DNA of 64,000 nucleotides from Rhynochetos jubatus (taxonomy: Eukaryota; Chordata; Aves; Eurypygiformes; Rhynochetidae): positions 20,018,774 through 20,082,773 of the forward strand of contig CM050664.1 in assembly GCA_027574665.1 (NCBI GenBank), written 5' to 3'. Of the stretch, positions 11,216 to 24,240 are shown in pieces (within the stretch, counting starts at the first letter, position 1; every line of letters starts with the position of its first letter). A model generated the notes under the pieces. It searched no databases. It was not told where the DNA came from and saw only the letters and a list, made by a program, of their open reading frames with translations. The position numbers and the translations under genes were made by a program.

Positions 11216-14200
11216 TGATATGATTCATTACTAGGCATTCACACTCTATTTATACAACTCCCAGTCTATTACTAAATATTATGTCCATTTGAATACTGAA
11301 ATCGCTCCTGCTAATAATTTCTGCTAATGTTACACTGGTCTTTCGGAGGTGGCTTTTTCGACTTGAATGGGAGAATTGTGGAGGCAGTGAAAAAGGGAAC
11401 AAATGCCACAAGACGAATTAAAAAGAGGGCAACAGCTCCATGCAGGCTTCACAGAAAACAATAAAAAATCCATTTAACAAATAACTTTGTGCTAACACTT
11501 ATCTGATTCCTCTTCCCCTGCTCCTTCTCAACTGGATTTGTATGAATACCTGATCTCCATTAGCAAGGTATTAGCCCTCGCCTGCGCGATGAAAATGAGC
11601 AAACCCGAGCACACTGTGTCTCTGCAGACAGACCACTCGCTCCTCGCACGCTGGCCCGAGTGACACCTGAGCCCCCTCCCCGTGACCAGCGTCCTTCCTG
11701 GGGGGCGAGGATGCTCCATCCGAACGCCCCTCCTCCGACCCCTCAGCCGCCAGCTCCGACACTCTCCGCGCAAGCGCCCTGCCTTTCACTTCGCTGTGCT
11801 ACTGAAAGCAGCGCAATCTGGGACTACTCAAACCCCTCCGATTCTGAGAAGAGCGAGCATATGTCTATACATTATATATTTATTCACACACTGAGGCATG
11901 TTCCCACTCCCGAGACACACACGGTATGTTCCGACTTTCTCACTCCAGCATGTTTTGCAAATCTGCTCTCCACCCCCTCTACTCCCTCGTTTCACTTTAT
12001 CAGTATCTTGTTTAGGGGAAACGCTGCTTCCTGTAAACTGGAAACCTAAGCATCAGGTCAACAGACCATTTATTAAGAAGCAGCTGTGGGAGAGGGAGCG
12101 ATGGGGCACAGCTATTTTCCTGGCTCAGCTTCTTTTCCTTCCAGTTGGAATATTTATTTCCTTGCTGTGATCTTTCTACTCACTCTTTGCGCTGACAAAA
12201 CGCTGCCAATATCTGCAGTGCGGGAACTCAAGGACAATCAATATTTCACTTGAATCAAATACAATGATTTTTTTTGTTGTTTTCAAAGCTCAACATTTCG
12301 CAATTAGACAACTCAAGACACGGGGAAAGTTGAGGTGGGGATTCTTTTGTGAAAGGCAGGAGGGAGCAGCACAGAAGTAGAAACCAGAGCAAACCAGCAG
12401 CGAAGCCAATAGAAATCTGCTGCATCGTTTCTTCTCTTTAATACATTTTTTACGAGAAGTGAGATCTTTGATTACATTTTTGATTAGGAGAGACAGGCAT
12501 TGCCCTGCCCAATGCACAGTTAGAGGGAAAGGAGCCTTTCATGTTCATTGATATGAGACATCAAAACAGCCATTCCCAACTCTTAAAAGGATCAGACAAA
12601 ACTGCAGCTCAAACTGTGCCAGGGACTTTGGTGCAGGCAGGTTCCCGGCGGAAGGCAGTCTCGGAGCCGTAAGAAATCATGTGGATGCTGACACTCTGGT
12701 TGAGTGCAGGCAGAAATACAGGGAATTTCTCCCAGGGAAAACCAGGACCATTGTAAGGACATTTCAGGATGAGAAGACTAAGAGCCATGACAGCCAGGCT
12801 GCAAGGGGAGCTGCCAAAAAGGAGCTCCTAGTTGTAAGGAAGGAGTAGCTGCTCCATCAGAGGGTCCAGGCAGGACACCTCAGTGGGGAACACAACCAGC
12901 AGAGCCCAAACGATGGTGGGATTTTTACTTCTATTACAACGAGGTCACAGGTTCCCCTCCTTCTGCTTCCTAAAATCTCATGGACCTCCCAAACATGCCG
13001 ACGCCCATGGCAGGACGAGTACGCTGACAACCAGCTCCGCTGTGTAACTCAACTGGTCTCCCTCTTCAGAGCTGCGGAGTCCCACGTCGCCTCCTTCCTT
13101 CAGGGGTCACCTTGATTTGCTGATAACCCACAACGGTTGAATCGCGCGAACAAGAGATTAGAGTTCTGATCTCGCACGGCTCCAGCTGAATACTAACAAT
13201 GGCAGCACGGTGTCCCAGCTTATCCCTCACCATCACTGCAGCGACCCTTCACTGGGATGTGCAAAACCTCAACGGTTGGAATGAGAGAGGGTAGCAAATC
13301 ACCTCATCAATTCGCTCAGAGTTTAGTTCAGCCTGGATTCAAGCACCTTCTCCTGTCACAGCTTGCCAGCATGCATTACAGAAGGAAAAACCCAAACCCT
13401 TGATGATTTTTCAAGGTCTATCGCAGGGGCTGTCTAGTTTGGTGGTAAATACGATGACCATCTCACCAGAATTTGGCTCAGCTGTGCAAACACGTGTCCT
13501 GAAAGCACTGGCTGCACCAGAAGCTAACTTGGATGCTAACTCGGACATCTGAACCTTCTCCATGTGTTCCCACTGCTGAATACTGACCCTCAGCCATAAC
13601 ATGGACTTGCGGGTGACGGACCAGTCCAAGCTCATTGCACACAGTCCTACCACCAGCCTGTTTCTAACCTTTCTTTACAGAGGAGTGCCCTTCGAAGTGT
13701 TGCAGCACCACCTCACCTCTACCATCACCCTCCATCTTCACTCTAAGTCAAGGTACCACGCAGAGATAGTGTTGGGAATGTGCAGCCACCGACACCAGGA
13801 CATCATCCAGTCCAACCTGCCTGTGGCCTCCATCCCTGGCTGGCCCGAAGACCTGGCAGCAGCAACCCAAACAGCATTAAGCTGACTCCACGCTCAGACT
13901 GATAACAACCAGCTTGTGACAGACAATTCTCTCAAGGCTGCCAGGGCTGCTGGAGATTTTTATCCTGTTTTCCCCTCCTAATACAACAATAATGTCAGAC
14001 CAAGGGAGTCTGGGAGGTGCCCACAACTTGCTCTCAGCAGCAGGCTCACACCCAGCCCTACATCTACATTAAAGATGAGCACAGCCATCACTCCAACAGC
14101 CGAGCGCCTGGGTAAGGTAAGGGCTTGGATGAAAACCAGCTGGCTCCAGCTCGGTCCGGACATTGCAGGGATGCTGCCGGCAGTGAAAGGATCTGCCAGA

Positions 14201-16134
14201 AAATTCAAGCCCACCTCCCAGTGAAGTGCCGTATCTGCCCGGGAGATGAATAGCCCTTATTTCCTCCTGCACACACCGCTGCCACTGATAGGCACCAGAA
14301 GTGGCTGCAAACACCTCTTCCCTGGTTCAGACCAGGGAGGAGGTTGCAGCCTTTTCGCTCTGATGTAAGCTTACCTATTAGGATCTCTTCCTCGCTTCCG
14401 GAGGGTCTAATTCCCATGCACACTTCTCAGTTGGATCAGCTCACAGCAGCCCGTCCACTTAGCAGGGAGGCAGGTGAGAACACGCTGTACTCCAGTGCCA
14501 TGCTGTATTGGCTTGCCATTAAACAGCAGATACGCGGCCATTGATTTCGGTTAGATTTTTGTTCCTAGTAAACGCTCTAGAAATACTCAGCCCAGAGCCT
14601 GAAGTGCTTGGGAACACACGCCCTCCTTGTTTTCTACTGTTTATTGACGCGTTTGGTATCTCGGTGTAGAAGACAGACCGGAGGAATGCAGCAATCCGAT
14701 TTCTGCCCCCAGGGTCACCGATGGGATCAGAGCAGCAAGGGGAGCGTGGCTATTCCGTTGCTCCTGCAGCTTTTTCCTCCGTGAGACATGTGGACCTCGG
14801 GTTGTGTCTGAGGCTTTGATTTCACCATTTGATTTGATGACACCATCGACAGTTGTTTTTTAACCTCTAACAAACAGTGGTGGGCTGCTGAAGCTGCAAG
14901 CACAGCCCCGTGCAGTGATTAGCGGCATGGTGGAAGAACAGCAAGGCTGCCCCAATATTTTGGCATAAGTAACAATGAAGTAGAGATTTCTTCTAGGAAT
15001 GCTTTCCCGTAAAGCAGCCTTTAGAAAAATGCCAGTAACACCCCAGGATATTTGGTCCTCTGGATGGCAAAGAAGGAATCACTAATCAGTTCTTTCTGCA
15101 ACCTGTAGAAGCGATCCCACATGAGGTCTCAGTGTTAGAGGATGAACTCGAGGTACAGAAACAAACACAGTAAGCAACACGTGCCATGGAGGATTTATGC
15201 AAACACCTCCTCCTAAGCACAGCAGACCCCTTCCCTAGGTCCTGCTGACCCACCACCACAACAGATTAAACCCAGGACCCCAAGCTTCGTGCATGGCTCG
15301 CCTGCCGAAGCAGGCTGGCCTGTATTCTCATGCTGTAGAGAGGGGCAGAGTGAGGAAAACCAAAGAGAAAATCTAGAGGAAACCTGTGTTGGTGAACAAG
15401 GAAAGAGGCAGGAACAGGATGCGGCACCGGGGAGTTAACAGGCACTGGCTGGACATCTCCAGCTCAAGCATTATCCAACCGATTTATATGTAACCACCTT
15501 AGTCGAAATACCATTTAATTTAAAACATCCTGGAAACCAAATAATGTCTTCAAGGTCAGGTGGGGCCAGCTTGTTAAGGGCAGGACAATTTTATTTCCCG
15601 CTGACTTGCCACCCATACTAATGGTCCCTCCACAAGAGCGCTGTCAAGGTGAAAAGAGCAGCACACAACTCCAGGCTCAAAACAGCCTGTGACGTGCGAC
15701 AAAACCATCTGCAGCTTCATTCCCATGGCTGGTACAGTACAGCTCCCAGTCCCGAACGGCCACCCGCCTGCAGACACTTCTGCCAAGCTGGAAATGAGAA
15801 CAGAAACCTTTGAGAAACACTCTGATGATGAGCCTCCTGTTCACCTGCTCTTCAGCCATGTATCTGGAGCAGGGGAAGGGATTTCCCTCGGCAGCGCAAT
15901 GGCCCTCTAAATACAGTTATTTGCCAGCCACATCAGATGTACTTGGCCTGGAAGTCACCCTTTCTCCCAGGTTGCTGTGATGGTGCTGGCACACACCATA
16001 ATGCTAGTGAGGTTGAGGACAGGAAAACACAACCCACTGGTACCAAGGGACATCCAGGATCTTGCAGCAGCGTGAGCCATCAGTGGGGCAGCACATGGCC
16101 ATGTGGCTACCATCCACTGCTCTTTTCCCCATTC
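11216..16134. other. Intergenic stretch, no gene recognised
   Basis: About 4.9 kb. A G+C- and CpG-richer patch lies at about 11570-11800. A pyrimidine tract ending in 'tttctttacag' at 13661-13680 resembles a splice acceptor, but the frame after it is not recognisable and has no good donor. Around 13795-13830 a short 'ccagtccaacctgcc' string recalls antisense CR1 tails but is too short to call. The rest is unremarkable. Confidence 0.45.
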
Positions 16135-16510
16135 ACTGGGGTTGTTCAGCCTGGGGAAGAGAAGGCTCCAGGGAGACATTATAGCACCTTCCAGTACCTT
16201 AAGGGGCTGACAAGAAAGCTGGGGGGGACTTTTTACAAGGGCAAGTGGTGATGAGACAAGGGGTAATGGGTTTAAACTGAAAGAGGGGAGATTGAGATTA
16301 GACATCAGGAAGAAATTCTTCACAGAGGGGGTGGTGAAGCACTGGGACAGGTTGCTCAGAGAAGCTGTGGATGCCCCACCCCTGGAAGTGTTCAAGGCCA
16401 GGCTGGATGAAGCTTGGAGCAACCTGGGCTCGGGGAGGGTGTCCCTGCCCAGGGCAGGGGGTGGGACTGGTTGTTTAAGGTCCCTTCTAACCCTAACCAT
16501 TCTGTGATGA
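16135..16510 (+). repeat. CR1 LINE, 5'-truncated 3' end
   Basis: This is a clear avian CR1 3' region. It begins at 'ctggggttgttcagcctgg' and passes through 'ttttacaagggcaagtggtg', 'aagaaattcttcacagaggg', 'gatgccccacccctggaag' and 'tgtccctgcccagggcagg'. It ends in 'accattctgtgatga', the CR1 terminal octamer type (ATTCTRTG). There is no poly(A), as expected for CR1. It covers roughly the last 375 bases, so it was truncated on insertion like most CR1 copies. Divergence is modest and it is clearly younger than the CR1 copies at 9.3, 36.4, 53.6 and 62.7 kb. Confidence 0.95.
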
Positions 16511-16699
16511 ATGCCTCACCGTTTTCACAAAGGTCAAGGTATCAGAAAGTCGGAAGGTGTGGTATAAAGACCTATGCAGAGTCAGTGAGGAGACAGCTCT
16601 CACCAGCCACAGGACTGCACACGGTGAGCAGGGAAAGCCCAGAGGCGATGCCAAACTTGATTAAAATAAAGACATATTCCTGCACGTGCTGTGCTGCCT

Positions 16700-16860
16700 T
16701 GTACACATGCTGTTCCTTGGGTTTTCTGTTTGTAAAATAGAGGAATACTTGCTGTACCTCACAACAGTCCTGGAAGGCTTAATTCATGTTTGTGAAGTAC
16801 TTTAAGATCTTAAATTGGAAGGCATGAGAAAGCACAAGTTGTTATTATAATTGCATTATT
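16700..16860 (+). repeat. Ancient MIR/L3-type element tail
   Basis: The words 'tctgtttgtaaaatagagg', 'gtacctcacaacagtcctgg', 'ggcttaattcatgtttgtga', 'agtactttaagatctt', 'ggaaggcatga' and 'gttattat' occur in the order of the shared MIR3/L3/AmnSINE 3' half (tctgtaaaatgggg ... cctcacaggg ... gtaaagcgctttgagatcc ... tattatt). It is well preserved for such an old element and sits 190 bases beyond the young CR1 end. Confidence 0.65.
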
Positions 16861-16889
16861 AAGTGCTGTTTAAAAAAAAACCAGCTTAC

Positions 16890-17110
16890 ATTTCATAGAA
16901 TTCAGGTCCTTCTTCAGACTAGCTTTATGTCCCTCGACACATGTATTTGACAATAACCCAAACAGCCTTGATCTTTTATTCCCAGCAGGGTTTTCTTTAT
17001 ACCTTAATGAGGTCTCTTCTTAATCGTTTTTTGTTTTTTTTTTTTTTTCCCAAAGGATAAACACCTCATCTCAGCATAACCAAATTTTCAGAGCTGCTGA
17101 ATGTGAGCTT
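16890..17110 (-). repeat. Possible old CR1-type fragment with T-rich tract
   Basis: On the minus strand 'aagaagagacctcattaagg' followed by 'tataaag' resembles the CR1 stretch 'agaggagacctcattaatgtttataaag'. The remainder is too decayed to follow. A T-rich run (T6, G, T15) lies at 17027-17048. An ancient CR1 piece is my best reading, with low certainty. Confidence 0.3.
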
Positions 17111-18235
17111 GGTTTCCCTCTGCCTGACTGGGTCTGCGTCTGTAACACCAGTCCAGTAAGGGGTCCAGACTGGTCAGGAGGAAAATGGAAGGATCTCACC
17201 CACCCCTCACAAGATGCCAGAGTACACTTGCAGATTTGCATGTGATATCTCTGTTGCTACCAGTTAGGCCATTCCTGAAATATTTTACTACTCCTGAGAG
17301 CTGTGCCAAGTTATTTAGTCCCAAATACAGCAGTATTTTTATCCCTATCGTCCATAATGCCTGATCTTCAACCTTATCTCTGTTTTGTAGCATAGGATGC
17401 TCCCAGGATATATTCCTGACTACATTTCTGTCTCCAGGCTCCAATATTTCACTTTCCTTGCCCTCACCCTTACCCAAACACCCAGAGATCTACAGCCTTG
17501 TTGATATTGACTTTCTTCTCTCCTCAATCCTTCTCTCAGGTTTCCTTTTTCTTCCTCCTATCATCTGCAAATTGCATCGTTTTTATCTTTCGCTATGCTG
17601 GAAATCTTATCATGAAAGAGAGACTTTTCTTTTTTCTTTTTTTAATTAGTACTTGGTAATATTACCAAGCTGTGAGTTTATAGCTTTGTAGATCTTATAT
17701 TTTTGACACTAATTACTCACAAAGGCTTTTAAAGCAGCATTTCAACATAGCAACTGCCATGACTGTAATTAAGTAAGAAGCAGCAAATTTTTTTTACATT
17801 TCAGAAAGAGTCTCCAGCATTCCTGCCCCGTATCACAGCTCAGCCCCCGGTATCACTCCGACGAACGAGACCAGACGTCGAAAATATATTACTCCCGATG
17901 CACACACAACTCTCCCCAACCTCACCCAAGCACTCGGCTGATGTATTAATAGTGCTGTCAGCACGGGGGATCCACAGGGATTCACCACTTGCCTATTGCC
18001 AATCTGAAGGGCTTGGCTAATTTTAGACTCGCGGTTTCTGCTTCTTGCGGGAGAATGTTTTTCCCCTGTTCAAACCTCAAAGACTCACGCTGAATCGACC
18101 ACATGACTGCGCTTGATTTATTTCCTCCCCATCGTCTCCTTGCTGGGACCCAGAATGATGTGGGGGGGATGTACTGGTATCCACACCGCTGCTGGATGTG
18201 TTGCCTGGAAGGTGCCAGGGCAGCAAGTGCTCTCA
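17111..18235. other. Intergenic stretch, no gene recognised
   Basis: A pyrimidine-rich part spans about 17380-17600. The minus-strand open frame at 17196-17477 (93 codons) is not recognisable. A perfect palindrome at 17652-17669 is listed separately. Confidence 0.4.
17652..17669. other. 18-bp perfect palindrome
   Basis: CTTGGTAATATTACCAAG is its own exact reverse complement. It lies in A+T-rich sequence and contains ATTA/TAAT half-sites, so it could bind a homodimeric factor or could be chance. No repeat family is associated with it. Confidence 0.9.
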
Positions 18236-18455
18236 TGGTATGTTTGTAAACTAGCTGTTATGGAGATGATCAATTAATGGCATCTCAGTGGGGAGAGTTT
18301 GACTCCACTGGCCTAATTCATTTTCAAATTACTCCAGGATGCTGCCTTTTACTATTACATTATTTGTTCTGAAACTCCAAATTAAGATTTTATTGCGCCA
18401 TTAATTTTTATGCAGAAATTACCATTAAAATCAATGTTTTCTACTTAAAACTTGA
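18236..18455. promoter_or_regulatory. Candidate conserved non-coding element
   Basis: A repeat-free, A+T-rich block dense in homeodomain-type words (caattaatgg, cctaattcat, ccattaattttta, accattaaaatc) with a forkhead-like TGTAAAC near 18245. No coding frame crosses it and no simple repeat explains the composition. This texture is typical of vertebrate developmental enhancers, but conservation itself cannot be seen from a single sequence. Confidence 0.4.
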
Positions 18456-21400
18456 CAGTTTGAGATGACTGATTGTCTAGCCTGTTTCCGATTGCTTTAC
18501 CACCTCAGCAGTGGATGGGTCCACACTGGTGTGCTGCTAGCTCTGAGCAACGCTTCCACTGCACCTTACCAACACTTGGGTGCACCCATCCTCGGCAGCT
18601 GGGACAGCCGGCGCGGCACCACGTGTGTCTCCAACGTCCCAGGCTGCTGTTCCCAACATCTCCTGGGGATGCAGATCCTCCTTCTGCTCATAAGCCAGGA
18701 TAGCCATGGAGCCAGCTCTACAGTGCAGGTCGGAGCGCTGTTCTCCCTTCTGCACTGGCCGGGTGATCTCAGGGGAGCAAGCGGGGTATGGGCATTGCGG
18801 GCTGTGCCAGCTCCTCCGGAACAGCCGCCCAAGCAAGGTCTGCACCCGCTTTACGGCCCTGGCCGGGCTGCCGAGATCAATGCCTGGCTGCTCCTCGCTG
18901 TCCCTCAGCTGCCTGTCCCCATCTGTTGCCTCCTGCCCTACAAATAGCCCATCACAGCGAGCTGTTGTGTGGTTTGTACACGCCACCCTCCCATCCACGG
19001 CAGAGATTCCCCCCCACGACAGTTATACCAATATCGTGCGATACTGGTGGTAACAGGGACTATTCAGGGGCGAGCGATGCTGGTTTGCCCTACATTAGGA
19101 GCCCTTCACGCGGATGCTGGCGGAGCGAACGGCAGTACCGCAACCAGCAATCACCCACACCTCACCATCGCAGGACAGCGCAGCAGGGCACGCGTGTGAC
19201 GTCCCCCGCTGTCACGGGCGCTTCTCCCATGTGCTGTTCGCTGACTGCGAGGCTCAGCCTTGCAGGGGCATGGGGTTTGCATCCTCTTCAACTATTAAGA
19301 TGAGGCATCTGGGGGTTTCTTTTAAGCCAACTTTGTTTTCTAATTCCGGAGGTGCCTGCAGAGAGGTGGGTAGCATGTAAGGGGCAGAGGAGAATATTTC
19401 TTGAAATAAATAAAAGAATATTTGCCCATCCTGTGGCAAATCAAGATGGAAAAAAGTTTGTTCCTCTAAATATGAGGCCTATTAAGCAAAACTGAATGTG
19501 ATGTGTAGTGAGTATCTGTGACAAGAGCAAACCGATCCTGCTGTTGGAATATTCATGCAAATAGGAGCAATTTCACTATGATTAAAAAGGCAATTAACTG
19601 AAAAAAACGCCAGCAATTTCAGAAGCAGCCTGTGTGTCAGTGAGGCCTCCAAGCAGTGCTGAACTGACATTTTGCTCACTTTCATATTCCATCAACGAGG
19701 TACTCACTACTACAGCTTGAGAGTAGTAATTACCCCAACTGGAGGCAGATGCTCTTAGAAAGACTCCAACAAAGTCTACACAAGGCACTTCATAGGCGGT
19801 GCACAGAGAGGGGGTTGTGCCAGCATCCTGCCTTTCCCACCCCCGCTCGCTCTGCTGCTCGGATGAAAGACACAGGCATAAAGAGCATCCACAAAAAGAA
19901 CGGGTCCAAACTAAGAATTTTCAGCCTGTAACACAAAGCATTCAGGGAACGAAGCACAGGCAGAAGTGCCGTGTCAGAGCCGCCGCCTCCTCCGCTGTCT
20001 GCTGACGGGATTAAGAGCAGTTCCCCCCTCTGTGGTCAGATCCAGAATAGGTAAATACTGATGAAAAATCTTAAATTATCTGTGTGATAATTGGCATGGG
20101 ATGAATGCGACAGCGAATGATCCCTCACAGTGGGATGTTAAAAGCAGCATCTGCTGTTGACACCTCCTGGAGATGCCCAAATAACTTGCCCCCACTCCAG
20201 AGGAAAGCTGCGACCCATGCTATCACCCAAGCGCTGGTCAAAAGCACAAAACCTTTCATTTTCAGAGCTCTTCAAACCCCAGGCCACCAGAGACCTCCGT
20301 GTGATCACCACGCACCCCACGCATCAGGCGGATTAAGTGCCAAGCAGGCTGGCTGTCACCTTCCCAAAACAAGCTATTCGTTCCCACGACCGCGGGCTGC
20401 GCGCTCTAAGAGGCATCAGCAAATTCTTCCCCGGCGACTGCTGCTCCATCAGCACCCCAACGCCCCTACGGAGGGACGGAGCCGCTGCAATATGCATGAG
20501 GCGGCTTCGGACTTGATGCCTGTGCAAGCTGAGTGTCCTCTGCTTGTCTTTGATGATTGACTGAGCAAAAGGCTTACCCTCCGCTCAAGACTTTCTTTGG
20601 CTGAGGTATTTTGCAGCTAGTCACTAACTCAAATATATTTCCTGTCCAGCAGATACTGTCTACTCTTGAGAGCAATTTTTATTGGATTTGTAATCCCCTT
20701 TTCAGTTCTTTCTCTCCCCTTTTAATATTGCCTTTTAAGCCCTTTTCCAGGAGTTCACTTTCTGAAGGCCAGCAAGGAACAGTGGACAGAGCCTTTGGGT
20801 TTAAAAAGGAATATGCACAGAATGTTAATGCAAAGGAAAACATGCAACACTCTGACCCCTTTCAATTAAGGTGTCATCTCTATCACCTTCAGCTGTCCTG
20901 GAAACTTGGATGTGCCCTGAAACAAAAAACCAAGAGACTCAAAAACATAAGTGCTTCAAGCTGACTCTGAGAAATTTAACCATTTACCTCCCCAACACAA
21001 CGTGTGAGGTGATGCCTTTACATACACAACCGCTTTAGACCAGATTCAGTGCCAAGTGCTGAAGAAGAGCAAGGAAGAAATGGAAGTGGAAGCTGTTAAG
21101 CGAAAGAAGAAAGATAATTATGGAGGGGTCGGTCTCACTGTAGAAAACTGCAGCCTCTGGTACCCGGAGAAGCACTGGAGCTCACTGCTGAAACGTGTCA
21201 CTGGATGAGGATGGGATAGACCTGAAGGGTAAATCCCAGTGACTCAGGGAAAGCTGGCATATGCCCACACGACCTCCCTTTCAGATCATATGTCCAGCCT
21301 GCAGAGAAGACAGGTAGGCAAAGAAAATGCTCCTTTTGGTCCATTAAACTGTAGGCTGAGAGAGGTCACATAAAAATGGGTTGACTGGAGCAAACCCCTC

Positions 21401-23399
21401 ACCTTTTTCCAAAAGAGATGAGGCCCTTCCACTCAGCAAGCAGCAAGGAGGATTGCAAAGGCCTTCAACAGATTCTCCAGCCACCCTGGCCTTCACCAAG
21501 ACCAAGAGAGGCAGGAGGGAGGGCAGCATGCAGCACATGGCTGGGGCGAAGGAGCGGATTTGGTGTGGTGCTCTTGGGAAGCATCCCTGTGGCCCCCTAC
21601 TACAGCTTTGCCTTCAACTGACCAGTACAGGCTCAAGGTCCTGCAAAGGCAAGAAAAAAAAGGTCATATTTAGACCATTCTAGCAGGTAGAAGTACATGA
21701 TTACATCTCCTTTGTAGCTCTAGACAGAGCTTGGAGAACCAGCCTTCTGTCCTCTAATCAAGTGGCTTGTGGATTTCCAGCCCTGCAGCGGGTCTGCCAA
21801 TTGAGAGGCACCCGAGGTTCACGAAGGTGCTTCAGCCCTAGCTTAATTAACAGTCACGAAGAAGGAAACAGTGTTTCCCTGGCTTGCTGACCTCTGGAGA
21901 AAAGTAACTGAATAAAGTGATGCTTGGAAATCCTTCTGTCAAAAAGGAAAATGAGGAAACCCTTTTGTCTTAATTAGTGCCACTGGAGATGGGGCTGATG
22001 AGGATTTGTGGCTGAATTGCTGACCGGAATTGCTCTGCGGCCCGGAGCCTGCCACATGAAGTCCATCCTCCCACACACACATTTTTCCTTCACCTCTCCT
22101 ATCATGACCATTCCAGTATTATCTCCTTTACAGGTGAAGAAAATTCCTTTTTTCCTTCTGTCCTTTTAATTCCTCATTTTTGCACTGGCCCCTCTGCACA
22201 GAACGGTGAGCAGGCTGCTGTAGCCTCCCTGCATCATTTTGCTTTATGTCTGGAAACATCTGTATGTGCAATTAGAGAGCCGACTCCTTTTATGTCCCTA
22301 AATGAGTAGTCTTAATCACTGCCGTAAGAAATCAAACCCCGGCTGGGCAGCACAACTCAACGAAGCAATTCTCCGAGCGGGGCTGGCACTACCGGCACGC
22401 AGGATCAGCCCTCGGGAGGAATCTCCCACCTAGGAGCAGGTCCTCCTGGCTTGACTTCTCCATGGAGGCATTTTCACCAGTGTAATTACAGGGAAGCAGT
22501 GAGGTGATTCCCTGCTGTGCCACGTTTCACCGTCTTTCCACGGTGCCGAGAGACTGAGCTCCGGGCACTGGTGCAGGCTCGCGGCGATGTTAATTGGGAG
22601 CCAGCGGCTGCAAGCTGGGATTTGGTATGCTGCGACACACAGGGGCTTCCTCCAGCGCAGCTGAGGGAGCTATACAGGGAATTTTGTGATAATATAATGA
22701 AAAATGGTAAGAGCAATGGATGCCTGGATTCCTCCAGAACCACAGCTCTCTTCTCCCCTCTCTTCACCTTTGGCCTCTGTGCCAGCCTCTGATGTCTTGC
22801 TCTTTTCTTTCTCCACCCTCTGTAATTTCTACATCACCAAAATTGAAGCTCAGACCCTCATATCAAGCCTGTTTCCCCCCAGAATTACCCATCTCTGTTC
22901 CACAGCCGGTCCCCACCAAAAGAAACGGGCTCACCAGAGCCTTGCTGCCACCCCCCTAGCTGAGGAGAGCTGCTCTGCGCTGGGCCACCCCATGTCCAAG
23001 CCAACTGCACTGTCACAGGCCCTTCTGCCACCTCCTTTGCTGACCTGAGCCTGCTCCTGGCTTTCTCCCACCCTTTCTAATGCATTTCTTGCTTCCACAT
23101 CTATTTTCCAAACAAGATCCCACCCTGAGCATCCTTCAAAGTCTGTAATACCACAGAAAGTTATGGAAACACAATGCATCTAGACCAACAGTAGGAAGCA
23201 TTTTGTCCCCTGGAAAAACAGGACGGCTGATGGAGTTTGCGTATGTGCAAAATGTATGAACTCCATTTTCCACTTCCTCGGCCCCCTGTGCCTGCACAGG
23301 GCCTCTGCTTGTTCCCAGCACTCGGCTCTCGAGGAGCATTTTGTCCACCTTGCTGTCAGATTTTATGGCGTGCTTTCCCGTGACCGTTCTGGATTCAAA
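18456..23399. other. Intergenic stretch, partly G+C-rich
   Basis: The part at 18480-19300 is G+C-rich with a CpG cluster at about 19100-19210, but it has no promoter-like first exon I can support. Overlapping open frames of up to 171 codons at 18465-19303 reflect high G+C and resemble no known protein. A short MIR-like string (ttatctcctttacagg) lies near 22120. No gene is recognised. Confidence 0.45.
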
Positions 23400-23790
23400 C
23401 GGAATGCTCAAAGTATACACAGTCTCTAATTTTCTCCTTTAGATTTATGATCTGCTCCTCTGGTGTTGTAGCTTTAAGTCATTTCATTTCAAGCAGGAAT
23501 ATTTTAAAAGAATAATCTGTATGTGCGTGTCAGGGAAAAGAATTAATTATCGCTCTAATTAAAAGGACACTGTTGAAAATAATCCCTCTCTTTTCCTGCT
23601 GATTTTGCCCTTTTTCCGTGAGTAAGCTTTACATTTTTGCATGTATATGTTTCTCAAGGAGTTTGAAATTAACAGGGCTTATTTTATTTATGCAACAGTA
23701 TCAGCCAGAAGTTGTGCATCAGCAAAATGCACATGAGGCGGATGGCAAAGGCAAACATCAATGATTTTGTGTAGGTCCCAGATAAGTAAT
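23400..23790. promoter_or_regulatory. Candidate conserved non-coding element
   Basis: A low-repeat, A+T-rich block with 'gaattaattatcgctctaat', 'ttgcatgtatatg' and 'gcttattttatttatgcaa'. TAATTA-type and octamer-like (ATGCAA) words are dense, and no reading frame is maintained. The regulatory call is inference from texture. Confidence 0.33.
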
Positions 23791-23810
23791 AATAATAAGT
23801 ATTATTATTA
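23787..23810. repeat. Inverted TAA/TTA repeat
   Basis: An 11-base arm of TAA units (23787-23797) is separated by AG from its exact reverse complement (23800-23810). This could be two abutting triplet repeats or the tail of an ancient MIR/L3-type element, whose ends commonly carry TATTATTATT. Confidence 0.8.
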
Positions 23811-23929
23811 TGTAAAATCCTGGATTATTTTAAAGAAGCCTGAAAGGCACTTCCTCTCCCCCAGGCTGTACTTCAAGACTGTAAAAAAGGTCTAAATTAA
23901 TTTTTGTGACCACATCGTGCTTTAAAATG

Positions 23930-24240
23930 GCACGTGTCCAGCTAAACGCCCCCCCACCGCGCCGGCCTGCCGTCAGGGGCTGGTTGGAGGGATCCAACTG
24001 TGGGTCAGTTCTCAGCCCGGGGCTGGGTGGAGGCCACCGTTGGCTCCGCGTCCATCTGCACGGATGGCTTTCCTTCCCGTGCCGCCGGCACGGCGCCTCA
24101 CACCCTGCCAACTGCCTCCCCAGGCAGGGTGCTCAGACCTGGGGGAGCTCTGCCCGCACCGGGATGGAGACAGCGGGGTGAAGCCACCAGGCTCTGCGAG
24201 CTGACGCCAAGAGCGAGCGCAGCCATCAAAGATACTGTCA
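23930..24240. other. CpG-rich patch
   Basis: About 300 bases of high G+C with many CpG dinucleotides (for example gccgccggcacggcgcc), flanked by A+T-rich DNA. It could be a small CpG island or simply local composition. No first exon or transcript signal is evident. Confidence 0.35.

Noticed and set aside
13661-13745. Pyrimidine tract ending in 'tttctttacag' as a splice acceptor
   Set aside because: The following frame is unrecognised and no good donor closes it within a normal exon length.
16292-16507. Plus-strand open frame of 71 codons
   Set aside because: It lies wholly within the CR1 3' end and is repeat-derived, not a gene.
17655-17663. TAATATTAC, the nonanucleotide found at replication origins of geminiviruses and other circular ssDNA viruses, lies in the palindrome at 17652-17669
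   Set aside because: There is no Rep-like coding sequence and no loop: the motif lies in the stem of a continuous palindrome. In A+T-rich vertebrate DNA this is coincidence.
22118-22146. 'ttatctcctttacaggtgaa' as an antisense MIR core
   Set aside because: Only about 30 bases match, with no flanking support.
23930-24240. CpG-rich patch as a gene promoter
   Set aside because: No first exon, splice donor or coding frame can be attached to it, so it is listed only as a composition feature.
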